Origin: Halichoerus grypus
Taxonomy: Eukaryota; Chordata; Mammalia; Carnivora; Phocidae
NCBI RefSeq assembly: GCF_964656455.1
Contig: NC_135715.1
Span: 167,616,437 to 167,680,436 of the forward strand
DNA length: 64,000 nucleotides
Direction of reading: 5' to 3'
Shown: in pieces, positions 45,058 to 55,400 of the stretch
How the letters are laid out: each line of letters starts with the position of its first letter
How positions within the stretch are numbered: the first letter of the stretch is position 1
The notes under the pieces: generated by a model
The model's input: the letters and a program-made list of their open reading frames with translations, nothing else
Told to the model about the DNA's origin: nothing
Database searches by the model: none
Made by a program: the position numbers and the translations under genes

Positions 45058-45690
45058 AAATACTATGATAAATGTTTGAGGGTCTTCATACATAAGTGAA
45101 GAGTTTCATCTGTAATACCTGTGGAAAGACAATGTCCTATTACCTGAGCAGAGTTGTACTTATTAGCTAAATGTCGTTAAAATAAGCTACTCTGTAAGAG
45201 AATGGCTGCATTTGTGCTTAACAAATCGAAATAAAGGTCATCGTCTCCAACTGGAAAAATGTATCCCATCCTCCTTTAATGAATGACAGAAAGACCTGAA
45301 ACTTGTGCTTCGATTCTCATTTTCTGGCTTCAGTTTGATCAGCTCTTACTAACCTGGTTTCCAGCTCAGGCCCTACTCAGCTCACCTCAGTATTGGCACA
45401 TCTTTGATGAGTTGGTGGTTTGTAACTCTTCTACGGATCCTGGGTATGTGAGGTGAAAAAGAAAAGAATCAAGGGAAAAATGAAATAAAGTTTATGAAAG
45501 TATTTAGCTGAATGCTTAAAATAATATACATGGTTCTCTAGAAGTCTTTTTCCATTCGCTCTTAGATGAAAGCAAAATCCCTTGGTCTATGACCTTGTAG
45601 TTAGCTATGCTATAAAGAAAAATGTTCAATTAAAAAAAAAAAAACGTATGTACTATGATGGCTAATTCTAGAGGATGTACCTGAAGGAAA
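45058..45690. other. UNC80 intron 6, before exon 7
   Basis: No named repeat and no exon up to the GGAA tract. AT-rich. Confidence 0.4.
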
Positions 45691-45694
45691 AAGA

Positions 45695-45784
45695 AAGGAA
45701 GGAAGGAAGGAAGGAGGGGAGGAAGGAAGGAAGAAAGGAAGAAAGGAAGGAAGGAAGGAAGGAAGGAAGGAAGGAAGGAAGGAA
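45695..45784. repeat. (GGAA)n microsatellite next to the exon 7 acceptor
   Basis: About 90 bases of GGAA units with a few GAAA and GGGA interruptions; the last ten or so units are pure. It ends just 29 bases before exon 7, directly against the branch-site sequence. GGAA runs can also bind ETS-family factors. Confidence 0.97.
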
Positions 45785-45785
45785 G

Positions 45786-45813
45786 ACTAATCTGTTATCT
45801 CTACCTCCAAAAG
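45786..45813 (+). promoter_or_regulatory. Branch site and 3' splice site of UNC80 exon 7
   Basis: ACTAATC at 45786-45792 is a close match to the mammalian branch consensus, with the likely branch A at 45790, followed by TGTTATCTCTACCTCC and AAAAG at the border. A second AG, at 45821-45822 inside the exon, could serve as an alternative acceptor 9 bases on. Confidence 0.65.
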
Positions 45814-45953
45814 GGACTCCAGGTGGTCTGTGAAACTTTCCAGTCAGATCCCATGTCACCCAAGGCCACGATTTCAGGCTGCCACCGAGGAAACTCCTTC
45901 GATGGAAGTCTGTCCTCCCAGACTTCCCAGGAAAGAGGCCCATCGCATTCCAG
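45814..45953 (+). CDS. UNC80: UNC80 exon 7, residues 267-312 and part of 313
   Basis: The acceptor is CCTCCAAAAG|GGACTCCAG and the donor TCCAG|GTACGT. At 140 bases it encodes GLQVVCETFQSDPMSPKATI, SGCHRGNSFDGSLSSQTSQE and RGPSHS, plus two bases of an arginine or serine codon. It is Ser/Thr-rich with SP and RGNS sites, a probable phosphorylated linker. I chose this acceptor because the family, as I recall it, has GLQ at this join; use of the second AG would remove exactly GLQ in frame. It is the last exon visible in the window. Confidence 0.94.
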
Positions 45954-46624
45954 GTACGTAATTGCAATGTTAGGGAAAAAACATTTTTCCTTGGTCACTC
46001 AAAAGTTAAATATACATTTTTAGCTACGTGTATAGCCTCTGTTCCTTCGAATGCGGCAGTGCCTGATATGTGTGTACATATCCTTGGTCATGGTATAGTT
46101 AGGTTAATAATTCCAGAAATGTGCTATGAATGGCTTTCATTTAAACAAACTTGGGTGGAAGTGGAAAGACCTATCTGATAATAAGATGTCTGAATTAAAT
46201 GATATTTTAAATATTTAAATACAGAAATTCAAATTATGCTATCAAATATACTGCAGGGATGTGAAAAGATCTGCTAATCTATTGTGTAAGAATACTTTAT
46301 ATCAGCAGATCCTCATGTTAAAATGGGTGCTTTTAAAATACCCACAGGGAATTGAAAAGGTTGTTCTTTGTAAACATTACAACACTGCCCTTGTTAGCTT
46401 GTGTATGTGGTAAATTTGCTTCCAAACGCCTTCCCTTGGGACAGACATCAATCGCCTTCTTCCTGTCCCCCACCGAAATGATGGAAGCCTGAATTCATGA
46501 GGTTTGCTTTTGAACCCAACTAGATCCTACACTTAGCGGGCAGGAGTGCCTGAGACAATTTGTGTATCCCTATTTTCAAACAAGGTTACTATCTCTAATG
46601 CATAGTATTTTAAAAGGAGGCATT
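45954..46624. other. Start of UNC80 intron 7
   Basis: No exon or named repeat. Mixed AT-rich sequence. Confidence 0.4.
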
Positions 46625-47640
46625 TCTTAAAAATGGTTTTATTGAGGTATAATTTACATACCATAAAATTCACCTATTTGAAGTGGACAATTCAATGACT
46701 TTTAGCAAATTTATAGAATCATGCAACCATCATCACAGTCCAATTTCAGAACATTTCGGTCATGCCAAAATGTCCGTTGTGCCCATTTCAGTCTCCCATT
46801 CCTACACCCTGCCCCAGATGATCACTTAATATATTTTCTGCCTATATAGTTGAATTTATGGAATTTTCAAAGAAATGGACGCATGCCATATATGGTCTTT
46901 TCCATCTGGCTTCTCTCACTTAGCATAATGCTGTGGAGGTCCATCCACATTACAGCATGTACAAGTAGTTCCTTCCTTTTTATTGCTAAAGAGTATTCTG
47001 TTGTGTGGGTATATCACATTGGAGTTCTCCATTTATCACTGGATGAATATTTGGGTTGTTTTGACTTTTCGTCTATCATGAATAATGTCGCTATGAGCGT
47101 TCACATACAGGTTTTTGGGCAGGCATATGTTTTCAGTTCTGGTATCCTAAGTAGATACGTAGGAGTAAAATTGCTGGGTTGTATGGTAAATTTATGTTTA
47201 ATTTTTTAAGAAACTGCCAAACTATTTTCCAAAATGGCTCACCATTTCACATTCCCATCAGAAATGCAAAAGAGCTCATTGTTTCTCTCTCTCCTTGGCA
47301 GCAATTGTTCCTGTCGTTTTTACTATAGCCATCTTCATGGGTGTAAAGTAAGAGCTGATTGTACTTTTAGTTCATATTTTCCCTAGTGACTAATGATGTT
47401 AAGTACATTCTCAGGTGCTTATTAGCTATTTGAATATCTTCTGTGGTGAAATCTCTATTCAAACCTTTTGCCCAAGTGTTAACTGGATTGTTTGTGTCCT
47501 TATGATTGAGTTGTAGGAATTTTTTTTATATATATATTCTGGATACAAGTCCTTTATCCACAGATATATCCACAGATATTTCCTCTCAGTATTATCTTAT
47601 CTTTTCATTTGGTAATTTTTAAATCATCTACTTCCTCCTG
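46625..47640 (-). mobile_element. Old L1 (L1M) 3' end, antisense (intron 7)
   Basis: GGTTTTATTGAGGTATAATT, ACATACCATAAAATTCACC, TGGACAATTCAATGACTTTT and later AGAAACTGCCAAACTATTT, the antisense L1M 3' end. A 119-codon open frame here is repeat-derived. Confidence 0.85.
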
Positions 47641-48129
47641 GCACCAGAACCAGGCTACATGGGTATAGCATTTTTTAACGAATTCTTAGAATTGTTGAAA
47701 GCATGAAGTTTTATGAATATAATTGCTTTTTAACCCAAATACTACTATGTTGTGCTTTAAAAAAAATAACATGCAAAGAGTTCATCTTTGTATCTTTATT
47801 TGGGACTTTAAAAGGAAGTGGCCCAGTTACATGATCTTTTGCTGGTTGAGAATATGAATATTGACAGCAACGTTAGTTGTGTAAGCAGAGTTTGTTTGTA
47901 TTTATCCATAGGATTTACCATTCTAGGTCATTGGTGGTAATGAGTACTTCAAATCTTGTCATTTTTAATGTGGAAGGAGCCCTGTGAAGATCACCAACTC
48001 AATCTGATGCACTAACAACATTTTCACCACTTAAACCCTTTCAGCAATGAGGAATTTAGTATTCTTGGATGAAGTTCATTTCATTTTTAGACAGCTCTTT
48101 TTAGTGTCATGTCCTTCTTATATTTGTTT
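47641..48129. other. UNC80 intron 7, unassigned
   Basis: No exon or named repeat. Confidence 0.4.
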
Positions 48130-48215
48130 TTTTAATTTAAACTCAATTAGCCAACACATAGTACATCATTAGTTTCAGATGTAGTGTTCAACAATTTATC
48201 AATTGTGTGTCCTAG
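48130..48215 (-). mobile_element. Short carnivore L1 3' fragment, antisense
   Basis: AATTTAAACTCAATTAGCCA, ACACATAGTACATCATTAG and TCAGATGTAGTGTTCAACAA are antisense L1 3' end text. Only about 85 bases, strongly 5'-truncated. Confidence 0.75.
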
Positions 48216-48249
48216 TATTTGACCAAATTTTGCTCTTCTGTATTTTCTG

Positions 48250-48810
48250 TCTATGATTTTTATATTAGTTTTCTACTGCTGTGTAACAAATTACAACAAT
48301 TTACTGGCTTAAAACAACACACATTTATTATCTCACTCTTTCTGTATGTCAGAAATATAAACACAATTTAGCTGGCTTCTTTGCTTTAGGGTCAGACCAG
48401 GCTAAAATCCAGATGTCAGGATGGGCTGCAGTCTCATCACAGGTTTGACTGAGGAAAGCTCCACATACAGGTGCCCTGAGGTTATTGGCAGAAGACTGAG
48501 CTTCATGTTTTCCTGTTGACTCTTGTCTGGGAGCTGCTCACAATTTCTAGGTGCTGCCCACAATTCACTGCCATGCGGCCCTCTCCATAGTTACCTTACA
48601 ACACAGCAGAGAAATTCTAATTCCAGTCTACTAATACAGAGACTTTATAATACAACATGATCACAGGAATGATATCTAATCACCTTTATGATATTTGTTG
48701 GTTGTAAGAAAGGCACAGATCCTGCCTGCACTCAGGAGAGGATTATAGGGTATGTGACTACCATCAGATGGGAATGAGGGATGGCTCCCTTAAGTCTGTT
48801 TATCACTGTC
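48250..48810 (-). mobile_element. MLT1-like LTR, antisense (intron 7)
   Basis: TTAGTTTTCTACTGCTGTGT, AACAAATTACAACAATTTAC and GGCTTAAAACAACACACATT are the antisense 3' end of MLT1. AGCTGCTCACAATTTCTAGG follows. Solitary LTR, no coding sequence. Confidence 0.8.
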
Positions 48811-49110
48811 CTTTTGAAGTTGTACAGACTCTTCCCAGATTAACTTTCCATTTATTCAAAAGTAGCTATTGTGAAGGATGCCCCCCTCCACACACACTCC
48901 AAGACTTCCATTTTACTTGATGACAATAGTAACTCACTAACAAAGTTATCAAGGGCATAATTAAATCAGATTTGGGGAAAAAGTATTTACTTTGGATACA
49001 GACTAAACAATAAGAACTACCTTTCATTGGATATCTTTTATATGCCAAAACAAAACTAGTGTCCTTACATTTATAATGTTATCTAAATGTTTATGCATTT
49101 ATTTTTGTCT
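48811..49110. other. UNC80 intron 7, unassigned
   Basis: No exon or named repeat. Confidence 0.4.
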
Positions 49111-49128
49111 TTAAAAATTTTTTTATTG

Positions 49129-49320
49129 GGGCACCTGGGTGGCTCAGTCGGTTAAGAGTCTGCCTTCAGCTTAGGTCATGATCTTGGGGTCCTGGGATCA
49201 AGCCCCATGTTGGCCTCCCTGCTCAGCAGGAAGTCTGCTTCTTCCTCTCCCTCTTCCTCTGACCCTCCCCCTGCTCATGCTGTCTCTCTCTCTCTTGCTC
49301 ACTCTCTCTCAAATAAATAA
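49129..49320 (+). mobile_element. CAN-SINE, sense (intron 7)
   Basis: Head GGGCACCTGGGTGGCTCAGT and tail AAATAAATAAAAATCTTT. A TTTAAAAATTTTTTTATTG-like stretch lies on both sides, so it probably entered the tail region of the antisense L1 that follows. Confidence 0.93.
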
Positions 49321-49329
49321 AAATCTTTT

Positions 49330-49665
49330 AAAAAAATTTTATTGAAGTATAGTTAACATACAGTGTTCTATTAGTTTTAGGTGTATAATGATTCAACAAT
49401 TCTATACATTTCTCAGTGTTCAAGTTAAATGTATTCTTAATCTCCTTCACCTGTTTCATCCATCCCCCCACCTACCTCCCCTCCAGCAACTACCAGTTAT
49501 CTCTATTTAAGAGTCTGGCTTTTTGTCTTTTTTCTTTGTTCATTTGTTTTGTTTCTTAAACTCCAAATATGAGTGGAATACTCTATGGTATTTGTCTTTC
49601 TCTGATGGACTTATTTCATTATTCATATGCCAAGATTTCATTATTCTTCATGGCTGAGTAATATT

Positions 49666-49715
<50 letters not shown>

Positions 49716-50970
49716 CCATGTCTTCTTTATCCATTCATCCATCTATGGATGGATGCTTGGGTCAGTTCTATATCTTTGCCATTGTAAATAATTCTGCAAT
49801 AAACATAAGGGTGCATATATCTTTTCTAATTAGTGTTTTCATTTTCTTTGGGTAAATACCCAACATGGAATTATGGATTATGGATTATGGCAATTCTATT
49901 TTTAATTTTTTGAGGAGCCTTCATACTGTTTTCCACAGTGGCTGTACCAATTGGCATTCCCACCAACAGACCGTGAGGGTTCTTTTCTCCCCCATATCCT
50001 TGCCAACACTTGTTATTTCTTATCTTTTTCATTTTAGCCATTCAGACAACTATAAAGTGATATCTCATTATGGTTTTAATTTGCACTCCCCTGATGGTGA
50101 GTGATGTTGAGTATCTTTTCCTGTGTTTGTTGGCCATCTGTATGTCACCTTTGGAAAAATGTGTATGCAGATCCTCTGCCCATTTTTAATTGGATTAGGG
50201 ATTTTTTGGTGTTGAGTGCTATAAGTTCTTTATATGTTTTAGTTATTAACCCCTTATTGAATATATCATTTGCAAATACTTTCTCCCATTCAGCAGGTTG
50301 ACTTTTAGTTGTTGGTGGTTTCCTTCTCTGTACAAAAGCCTTTTATTTTAGTGTAGTCCCAAACATGTAATTTTACTTTTGTTTCCCTTGCTTTAGGAGA
50401 CATATCCAGAAAAATGTTGTGATCACCAGTGTTAAAGAAATTACTGCCTGTGTTTTGTCCTAGGAGTTTCATTGTTTAAGGTCTCACATTTAGGTTCTTA
50501 AGCCATTTTGAGTTTATTTTTTTGGTATAGGGTAAGAAAATGGTCCAGTTCCATTCTTTTGCATGTAGCTGTCCTGTTGTCCCAGCATCATTTGTTAAAG
50601 AGACTGTCTTTTCCCCATTGTATATTTTTGCCTCTTTTGTCATAGGTTAACTGACCATGTAAGCATGGGTTTCTTTCTGAGCTATTTTGTTCCATTGATC
50701 TATTTGTCTGTTTTTGTGCAAGTACCATACTACTTTGATTACTGTAGCTTTGAAGAATATCTTGAAATCTGGGATTTTGATACCTCCAGCTTTGTTCTTT
50801 TTCATGAATGCTTTGGCTGTTTAGGGTCTTTTGTGGTTCCATACAAATTTTAGGATAATTGTAGTTCTGTGAAAAATGGTGTTGTTATTTTGATAGAGAT
50901 TGCATTAAATTTGTAGATTGGTTTGGGTAGCATGGATAGTTTAACAATATTTGTTCTTCTGATTCATGTC
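49330..50970 (-). mobile_element. Carnivore-type L1 fragment, antisense (intron 7)
   Basis: ATTGAAGTATAGTTAACATA and CAGTGTTCTATTAGTTTTAG open the antisense 3' end. GGCTGTACCAATTGGCATTC and AGGAGTTTCATTG continue into ORF2. It is 5'-truncated, with every frame broken. A TG microsatellite has grown inside it. Confidence 0.88.
49669..49712. repeat. (TG)22 microsatellite
   Basis: About 22 uninterrupted TG units, within the antisense L1 where other copies have a short T-G rich stretch. Confidence 0.97.
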
Positions 50971-51059
50971 TCTTAAGTGAATGTTAGACAAAAGTTGTAG
51001 CAGTGTCAAAGTTTTTGTCCTTAAAGAGCTCATTTTCTAAAAAGGTACTTAAAAGTAAT

Positions 51060-51780
51060 TAAGTAAAATTATTTGTAGACTACTCTAAGACTATGAAGCT
51101 AATGCAAAGGAAAAGGATGGGAGGGAGGTTCTTTCTCCTTGAGACCTGAATGATACGCAGGAGATAGCCTCAGGAAGATCTGGGAAGAACAATGTAGGCA
51201 GAGGGAACAAGTCTAAAGGCTCTGAAATGGGAATAAACTCAGCATGTTTCAGGAACAGCAAGAAGGCTAGTGTGACTAGGGAGTGGTGCTGAACAAGGGA
51301 GTACGATATAGGGAAACAGGTCAGAGAGGTTGTGAGGGGTCCAATCACACAGGAGCCAGGAGGCCATGTTAAGAAGTTTGGATTCTCTCCCAGGTGTGAT
51401 GAAAAAACCACTGGAGTTGTTGGAACAATAGAGTGCATTAACCAAATTGCATGTTTTAAAGGTCATTCCAGATGGGTTATGGAAAATAGACCGGGAAGGC
51501 AAAAGTGGACACAGAGACTAATTAAGAGACTGTTGCAATGGCCCAGGTGAGAGAGCATATGGCTTGGTCAGAGTGGAAGTAGTACAGGTGGAAAGGCTAA
51601 GATGAGGCTGGAATTGGGGTTCATTTACAGGATAGAGCTGACATGACTGGATTTGGGGAGTGAGAAAAAGAAAGGAATCAAGCATAACTCTGAGATTTTT
51701 GGCTTGAGCAATGCATGAATGGTGATTAAATTTAGGAGATAAGGAAGGCTGGTAAAAAGCATATATAAAAATACTTGACT
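51060..51780 (-). mobile_element. Ancient repeat, family not named (copy 3 of 3)
   Basis: AGAGGGAACAAGTCTAAAGG, GGAACAGCAAGAAGGCTAG, AGGTCAGAGAGGTTGTGAGG, GGAGGCCATGTTAAGAAG and GGCCCAGGTGAGAGAGCAT are typical of a frequent old mammalian repeat, probably the same family as 12710-13080 and 19440-20000. Confidence 0.6.
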
Positions 51781-51814
51781 TACTTTCATGTATCTCTTTA
51801 CCATCATTCAAGCC

Positions 51815-52470
51815 ACTCATCTCCCTGTGCCTGGAGTACTGCAGTAGCCTACTTATTAATCTCTTCTTATTAAATCTTGCCACCATCCAATACAGAACAT
51901 ACAGAGTAAAAATAAAAGGCAAACCACAAAATTCCTACTCTTGAACTCTTTTAATGCTGTCCAGTGCTATCAAGATAAAATTCAAAATCCTTGATGAACC
52001 CCTTAAGGCTCCACATCATTTGGCTGCTGTCCAGTTCTCTAGTCTAAATTATGCTGCTACCCACACCTCAGTGACTAAACTTCAACCCTTTTTTAGACTT
52101 TCAAACTTCCCCTTAGCTCTGAGATTTGGAGTATGTTATTCCATCTGTCTGCATCATTCTTCCATCTATCTCCATTTAACCAATTCCTGTTCCTTTATGA
52201 CTCAATTTAAATATCATTCCTTTTTTCCCTGGGTAGGCTCTGGCAGATGTTTAACACTTTCACAGAACTCCATGTTTTCTCTTATAGCATGAGTAGCAAA
52301 CATTATATAAATAGTTGTATGACTATTTGTCCAATAGTTATCTCCTCCATTAGACTATAAAATCCACACACAAGAGAAGGGACCAAGTCTCTGTTACTTC
52401 CTGCTCTCTCTAGTTTCTGGCACATGACCTTCACTGAAGGGTACTGAATAAGTGAATGAGTTTAATTTTT
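51815..52470 (+). mobile_element. L2 LINE, sense (intron 7)
   Basis: CCTGGAGTACTGCAGTAGCC, CATCAAGATAAAATTC-type text, ATCCTTGATGAACCCCTTAA, TTCCTTTATGACTCAATTTA, and AATAAGTGAATGAG near the end. Sense L2 with closed frames. Confidence 0.75.
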
Positions 52471-52479
52471 ACAACAGCC

Positions 52480-52620
52480 ATGCAAAGACCTTATTACTCT
52501 TTTAAAGATGAGGAACTGAAGCAAAAAGAAATTAAATGGTTCCCCCAGGGACACACACAGGAAGTGGAAAAGCTATATTTGAGCCCAGTCTAGCCAATCA
52601 CATGGTCCACAGTCTTCTCT
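52480..52620 (-). mobile_element. MIR SINE, antisense (intron 7)
   Basis: TTTTTACAACAGCCATGCAA, AAAGATGAGGAACTGAAGC and ATTTGAGCCCAGTCTAGCC. Confidence 0.75.
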
Positions 52621-52804
52621 ACTCCCTCATGAAGAGGTAGGTCTAAACCTTTCCAGATGTTTTCTTTGGCTTCTCTTCCATGGCCCTCCTCTAATTTGTC
52701 CTTCTTTCTACTTAAATGAGAAATTATTCAATATAAGATCAGAGATGTGATTTTTATATGCTTATGCATCTTTAATAGACTTACCAAGAAATTTAGTTGG
52801 AGTT

Positions 52805-53320
52805 ATACCCATTTATCAGTTATCCATTGCTGCTCCAAATTACTCTGAAATTGAGTGACTTAAAACAACAAAGGTGTTATCTCACAGTTTCTGCAGGTTA
52901 TATATCCAGAACCAGCTCGGCTGCAGTTGTTCTTGGCTCAGGGTCTCCTTGAGGTTACAGTTAAGATGTTTGCTGGGACTGCAGTCATCTGAAGACATGA
53001 TTGAACTGGAGGATCTGCTTCTAAGATCACTCAGGTGGCTTGTGCCTGGATGCCTCAGATTCTGAGACCTCTCCATAGGGCTACTCACAGTATGGCAGAT
53101 GACTTGACATGAAATGAATGTGGTGTGTGTGTTGGGGGGGGGGGTGTTCTTTTTTAATAATTTCAGAAGTAATGTACCACTACTTCTTCCATATTCTGTT
53201 GGTCACACAGACCAACATAATATGTTTTAGGAAGAAACTATACAAAGGCATGAGTACAACAAGGTGAGGATCATTGGAGAGATCTTAGAATCTGGCTACC
53301 ATTGTTTGCTCTCTGGCTCC
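52805..53320 (-). mobile_element. MLT1-like LTR, antisense (intron 7)
   Basis: TATCAGTTATCCATTGCTGC, TTAAAACAACAAAGGTGTTA, AGTCATCTGAAGACATGATT and CCTCTCCATAGGGCTACTCA. An 11-base G run is at about 53136-53147. Confidence 0.75.
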
Positions 53321-54580
53321 CAAGGATTCCCTTCTCTTTCACATGCAAAATACACTTAACTCTCACCAAGGTTGCCCGAAATCACATCCAATTACAGGAT
53401 CAAATCAAAGTCCAGATCTCATTATTAAAATCAGATCTAGGTACAAATGAGGTACCCCATGTGTATGATTTAAGTACAATTCCTTTATTATAGTTCCTCT
53501 CAATCTGTGCACCTGTAAACTAAAGAGACAAGTTATCTGCACCCAAAACACCCACATACAATTGTGGGATAGGCACATGATAACTGCTGTGGACATGTCT
53601 ATTTAAAAGGAGAATGTAGGAGGCACTGATCCATAGCAGTTCTGAAATCAAGCTGGATGAAGGTTGGAAACTTCTTGATTAGATCTCAGTCCTATTCTTG
53701 CCTATGGCTCTTAGCTCCACCCTCTGGGCTAATGATCCCATGCTCTAAATCAACTTTCCTTTTTTAAGAAAGATAGATGTGTTTATAGCTGAGTAGTTTT
53801 CTCAGCTTGCTTACTGCCAGTAAAATTTGGGAGATACAACAGCCTCTTTTAACTTCATACTGCTTTGGCAGGGTTTTTGTTACATTTCTTTAAAAACTTT
53901 GGGAGTCCCCTGTGAATCTTATTGGGGCCAACTAGAATAGACAAGTCTCTTTGAGATAATCCTTCCTGTAACTTGGAGAAAGGTTGAAGAACAACATCCT
54001 TAAGTTTCTTAAAAGTCTCCACCCAACCACCCCCCTTTTTATATGTGAATCACACTTTCAAAACCTTTAGAGGACCTTTTGTCTGATAGAATAATATTCT
54101 GAAGCAAGACCTTAGATCATTCTGATGTCCTAAAAAGATTTTACAGTTTCACCCTTGACTTTATCTTTAGACCATGTTTTTCCAGAAATGCCCTAGATTT
54201 GATGTTTGCTCAGAAGCCATTTCTTAATTTTAGCATTATTTCCCATCTGGAGAGGCTGAGAGCTTTCAAAATCATCAAACCCGAGCTCATTAGTCTTCAA
54301 TAGTTCTTCAGTTAGAGCAAATATTTTATCTTTCAATCTCCTGTAAGCAGCAGGAAAAAATCAGAAGACACCTTCAACACTTTATTTGGAAATCTTAGAT
54401 CACTGACTTTGTTAGGCATGTTTCTGTAACTCTCCATATCACAGCAGGCAGGTTTTGCCACCACCTAACAAGGATCTTCCTTACTCCTCTTTTCAATGTC
54501 ATCTTCCTTACTTCCCTTTAAGCCCTTACCAGCAGCCTCCTTAAAGTTCAGGATTTCTATTAGTAATTTGTGCAAGGCAA
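53321..54580. other. UNC80 intron 7, probably old repeat
   Basis: CCAAGGTTGCCCGAAATCAC, TCCAATTACAGGATCAAATC and TGGGATAGGCACATGATAAC look like a repeat I have met before but cannot name. No exon was seen. Confidence 0.35.
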
Positions 54581-54600
54581 TTTATGCTTTCATTTTTTTA

Positions 54601-54787
54601 AGGATTATTTTTATTTTAGAGAGATAGCATGCATGGGGGGGGGGGATGGGAAGAGGGGCAGAGGTAGATGGAGAAACTGAAGCATACTCCACGCAGGGCA
54701 CAGAGCCCAATGCAGGGCTTGATCTCAGGACCCTGAGTTGGAAACCAAGAGTTGGACATTGAAGTGACTGCACCACCCAGGTTCCCC
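54601..54787 (-). mobile_element. CAN-SINE, antisense, diverged (intron 7)
   Basis: AGGATTATTTTTATTTTAG at the left, an 11-base G run inside, and CACCACCCAGGTTCCCC at the right. The perfect 18-bp duplication TATGCTTTCATTTTTTTA lies at 54583-54600 and 54788-54805. Confidence 0.93.
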
Positions 54788-54889
54788 TATGCTTTCATTT
54801 TTTTAACACTCTTCAAAGTCTTTATAGCCTCTGCCTACTGCCTGATTCCAAAACCATTCCCAAAATTTAGGATGTTATCTTGGTATGAA

Positions 54890-55400
54890 AATCTGCATTA
54901 GCTATCAATTGCGATATAACAAATTATCCACATTTCTTAATAGCTTAAAGCAAAAGACATTTATCATCTGACATAGTTCCTGAGGGTCATGAATCCAGAA
55001 AGAGTTTAGCTAAGTGGTTGCAGCTCAGGGGTCTGTCAAGATGTTGGCCAGGGCTGCCATCATCTGGAAGTTTGACTAGGTGTGAGACTGCTTTCAAGAT
55101 CCCTCGGAGGACTGTTGACTAGAAGCTACAGGCTTCTTCATCTGAGCCTGTCCAGAGGGCTGCTCAGGACATGACAGCTGGCTTCCCCCAAAACAAAATA
55201 TCCCATAAAGACAGGGAGCAACCAAGATCAATGCTTCGGTGTCTTTAAACCTAATCTCTAAAGTTGACATGCCATCACTTCTGATATATGCTATGAATCA
55301 TAATGCTGGTATAGAGAAGGAACCACATGAGGGTGTGCATACCAAGAAACAGGGATCATTGGAGCCTATTTTGGAGGCTGGCCACAACAAGCAGTAATGA
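54890..55400 (-). mobile_element. MLT1-like LTR, antisense (intron 7)
   Basis: GCATTAGCTATCAATTGCGA, ATTTATCATCTGACATAGTT, GGTTGCAGCTCAGGGGTCT and TCAAGATGTTGGCCAGGGCT. It resembles the copies at 48250 and 52805 but is independent. Confidence 0.65.
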
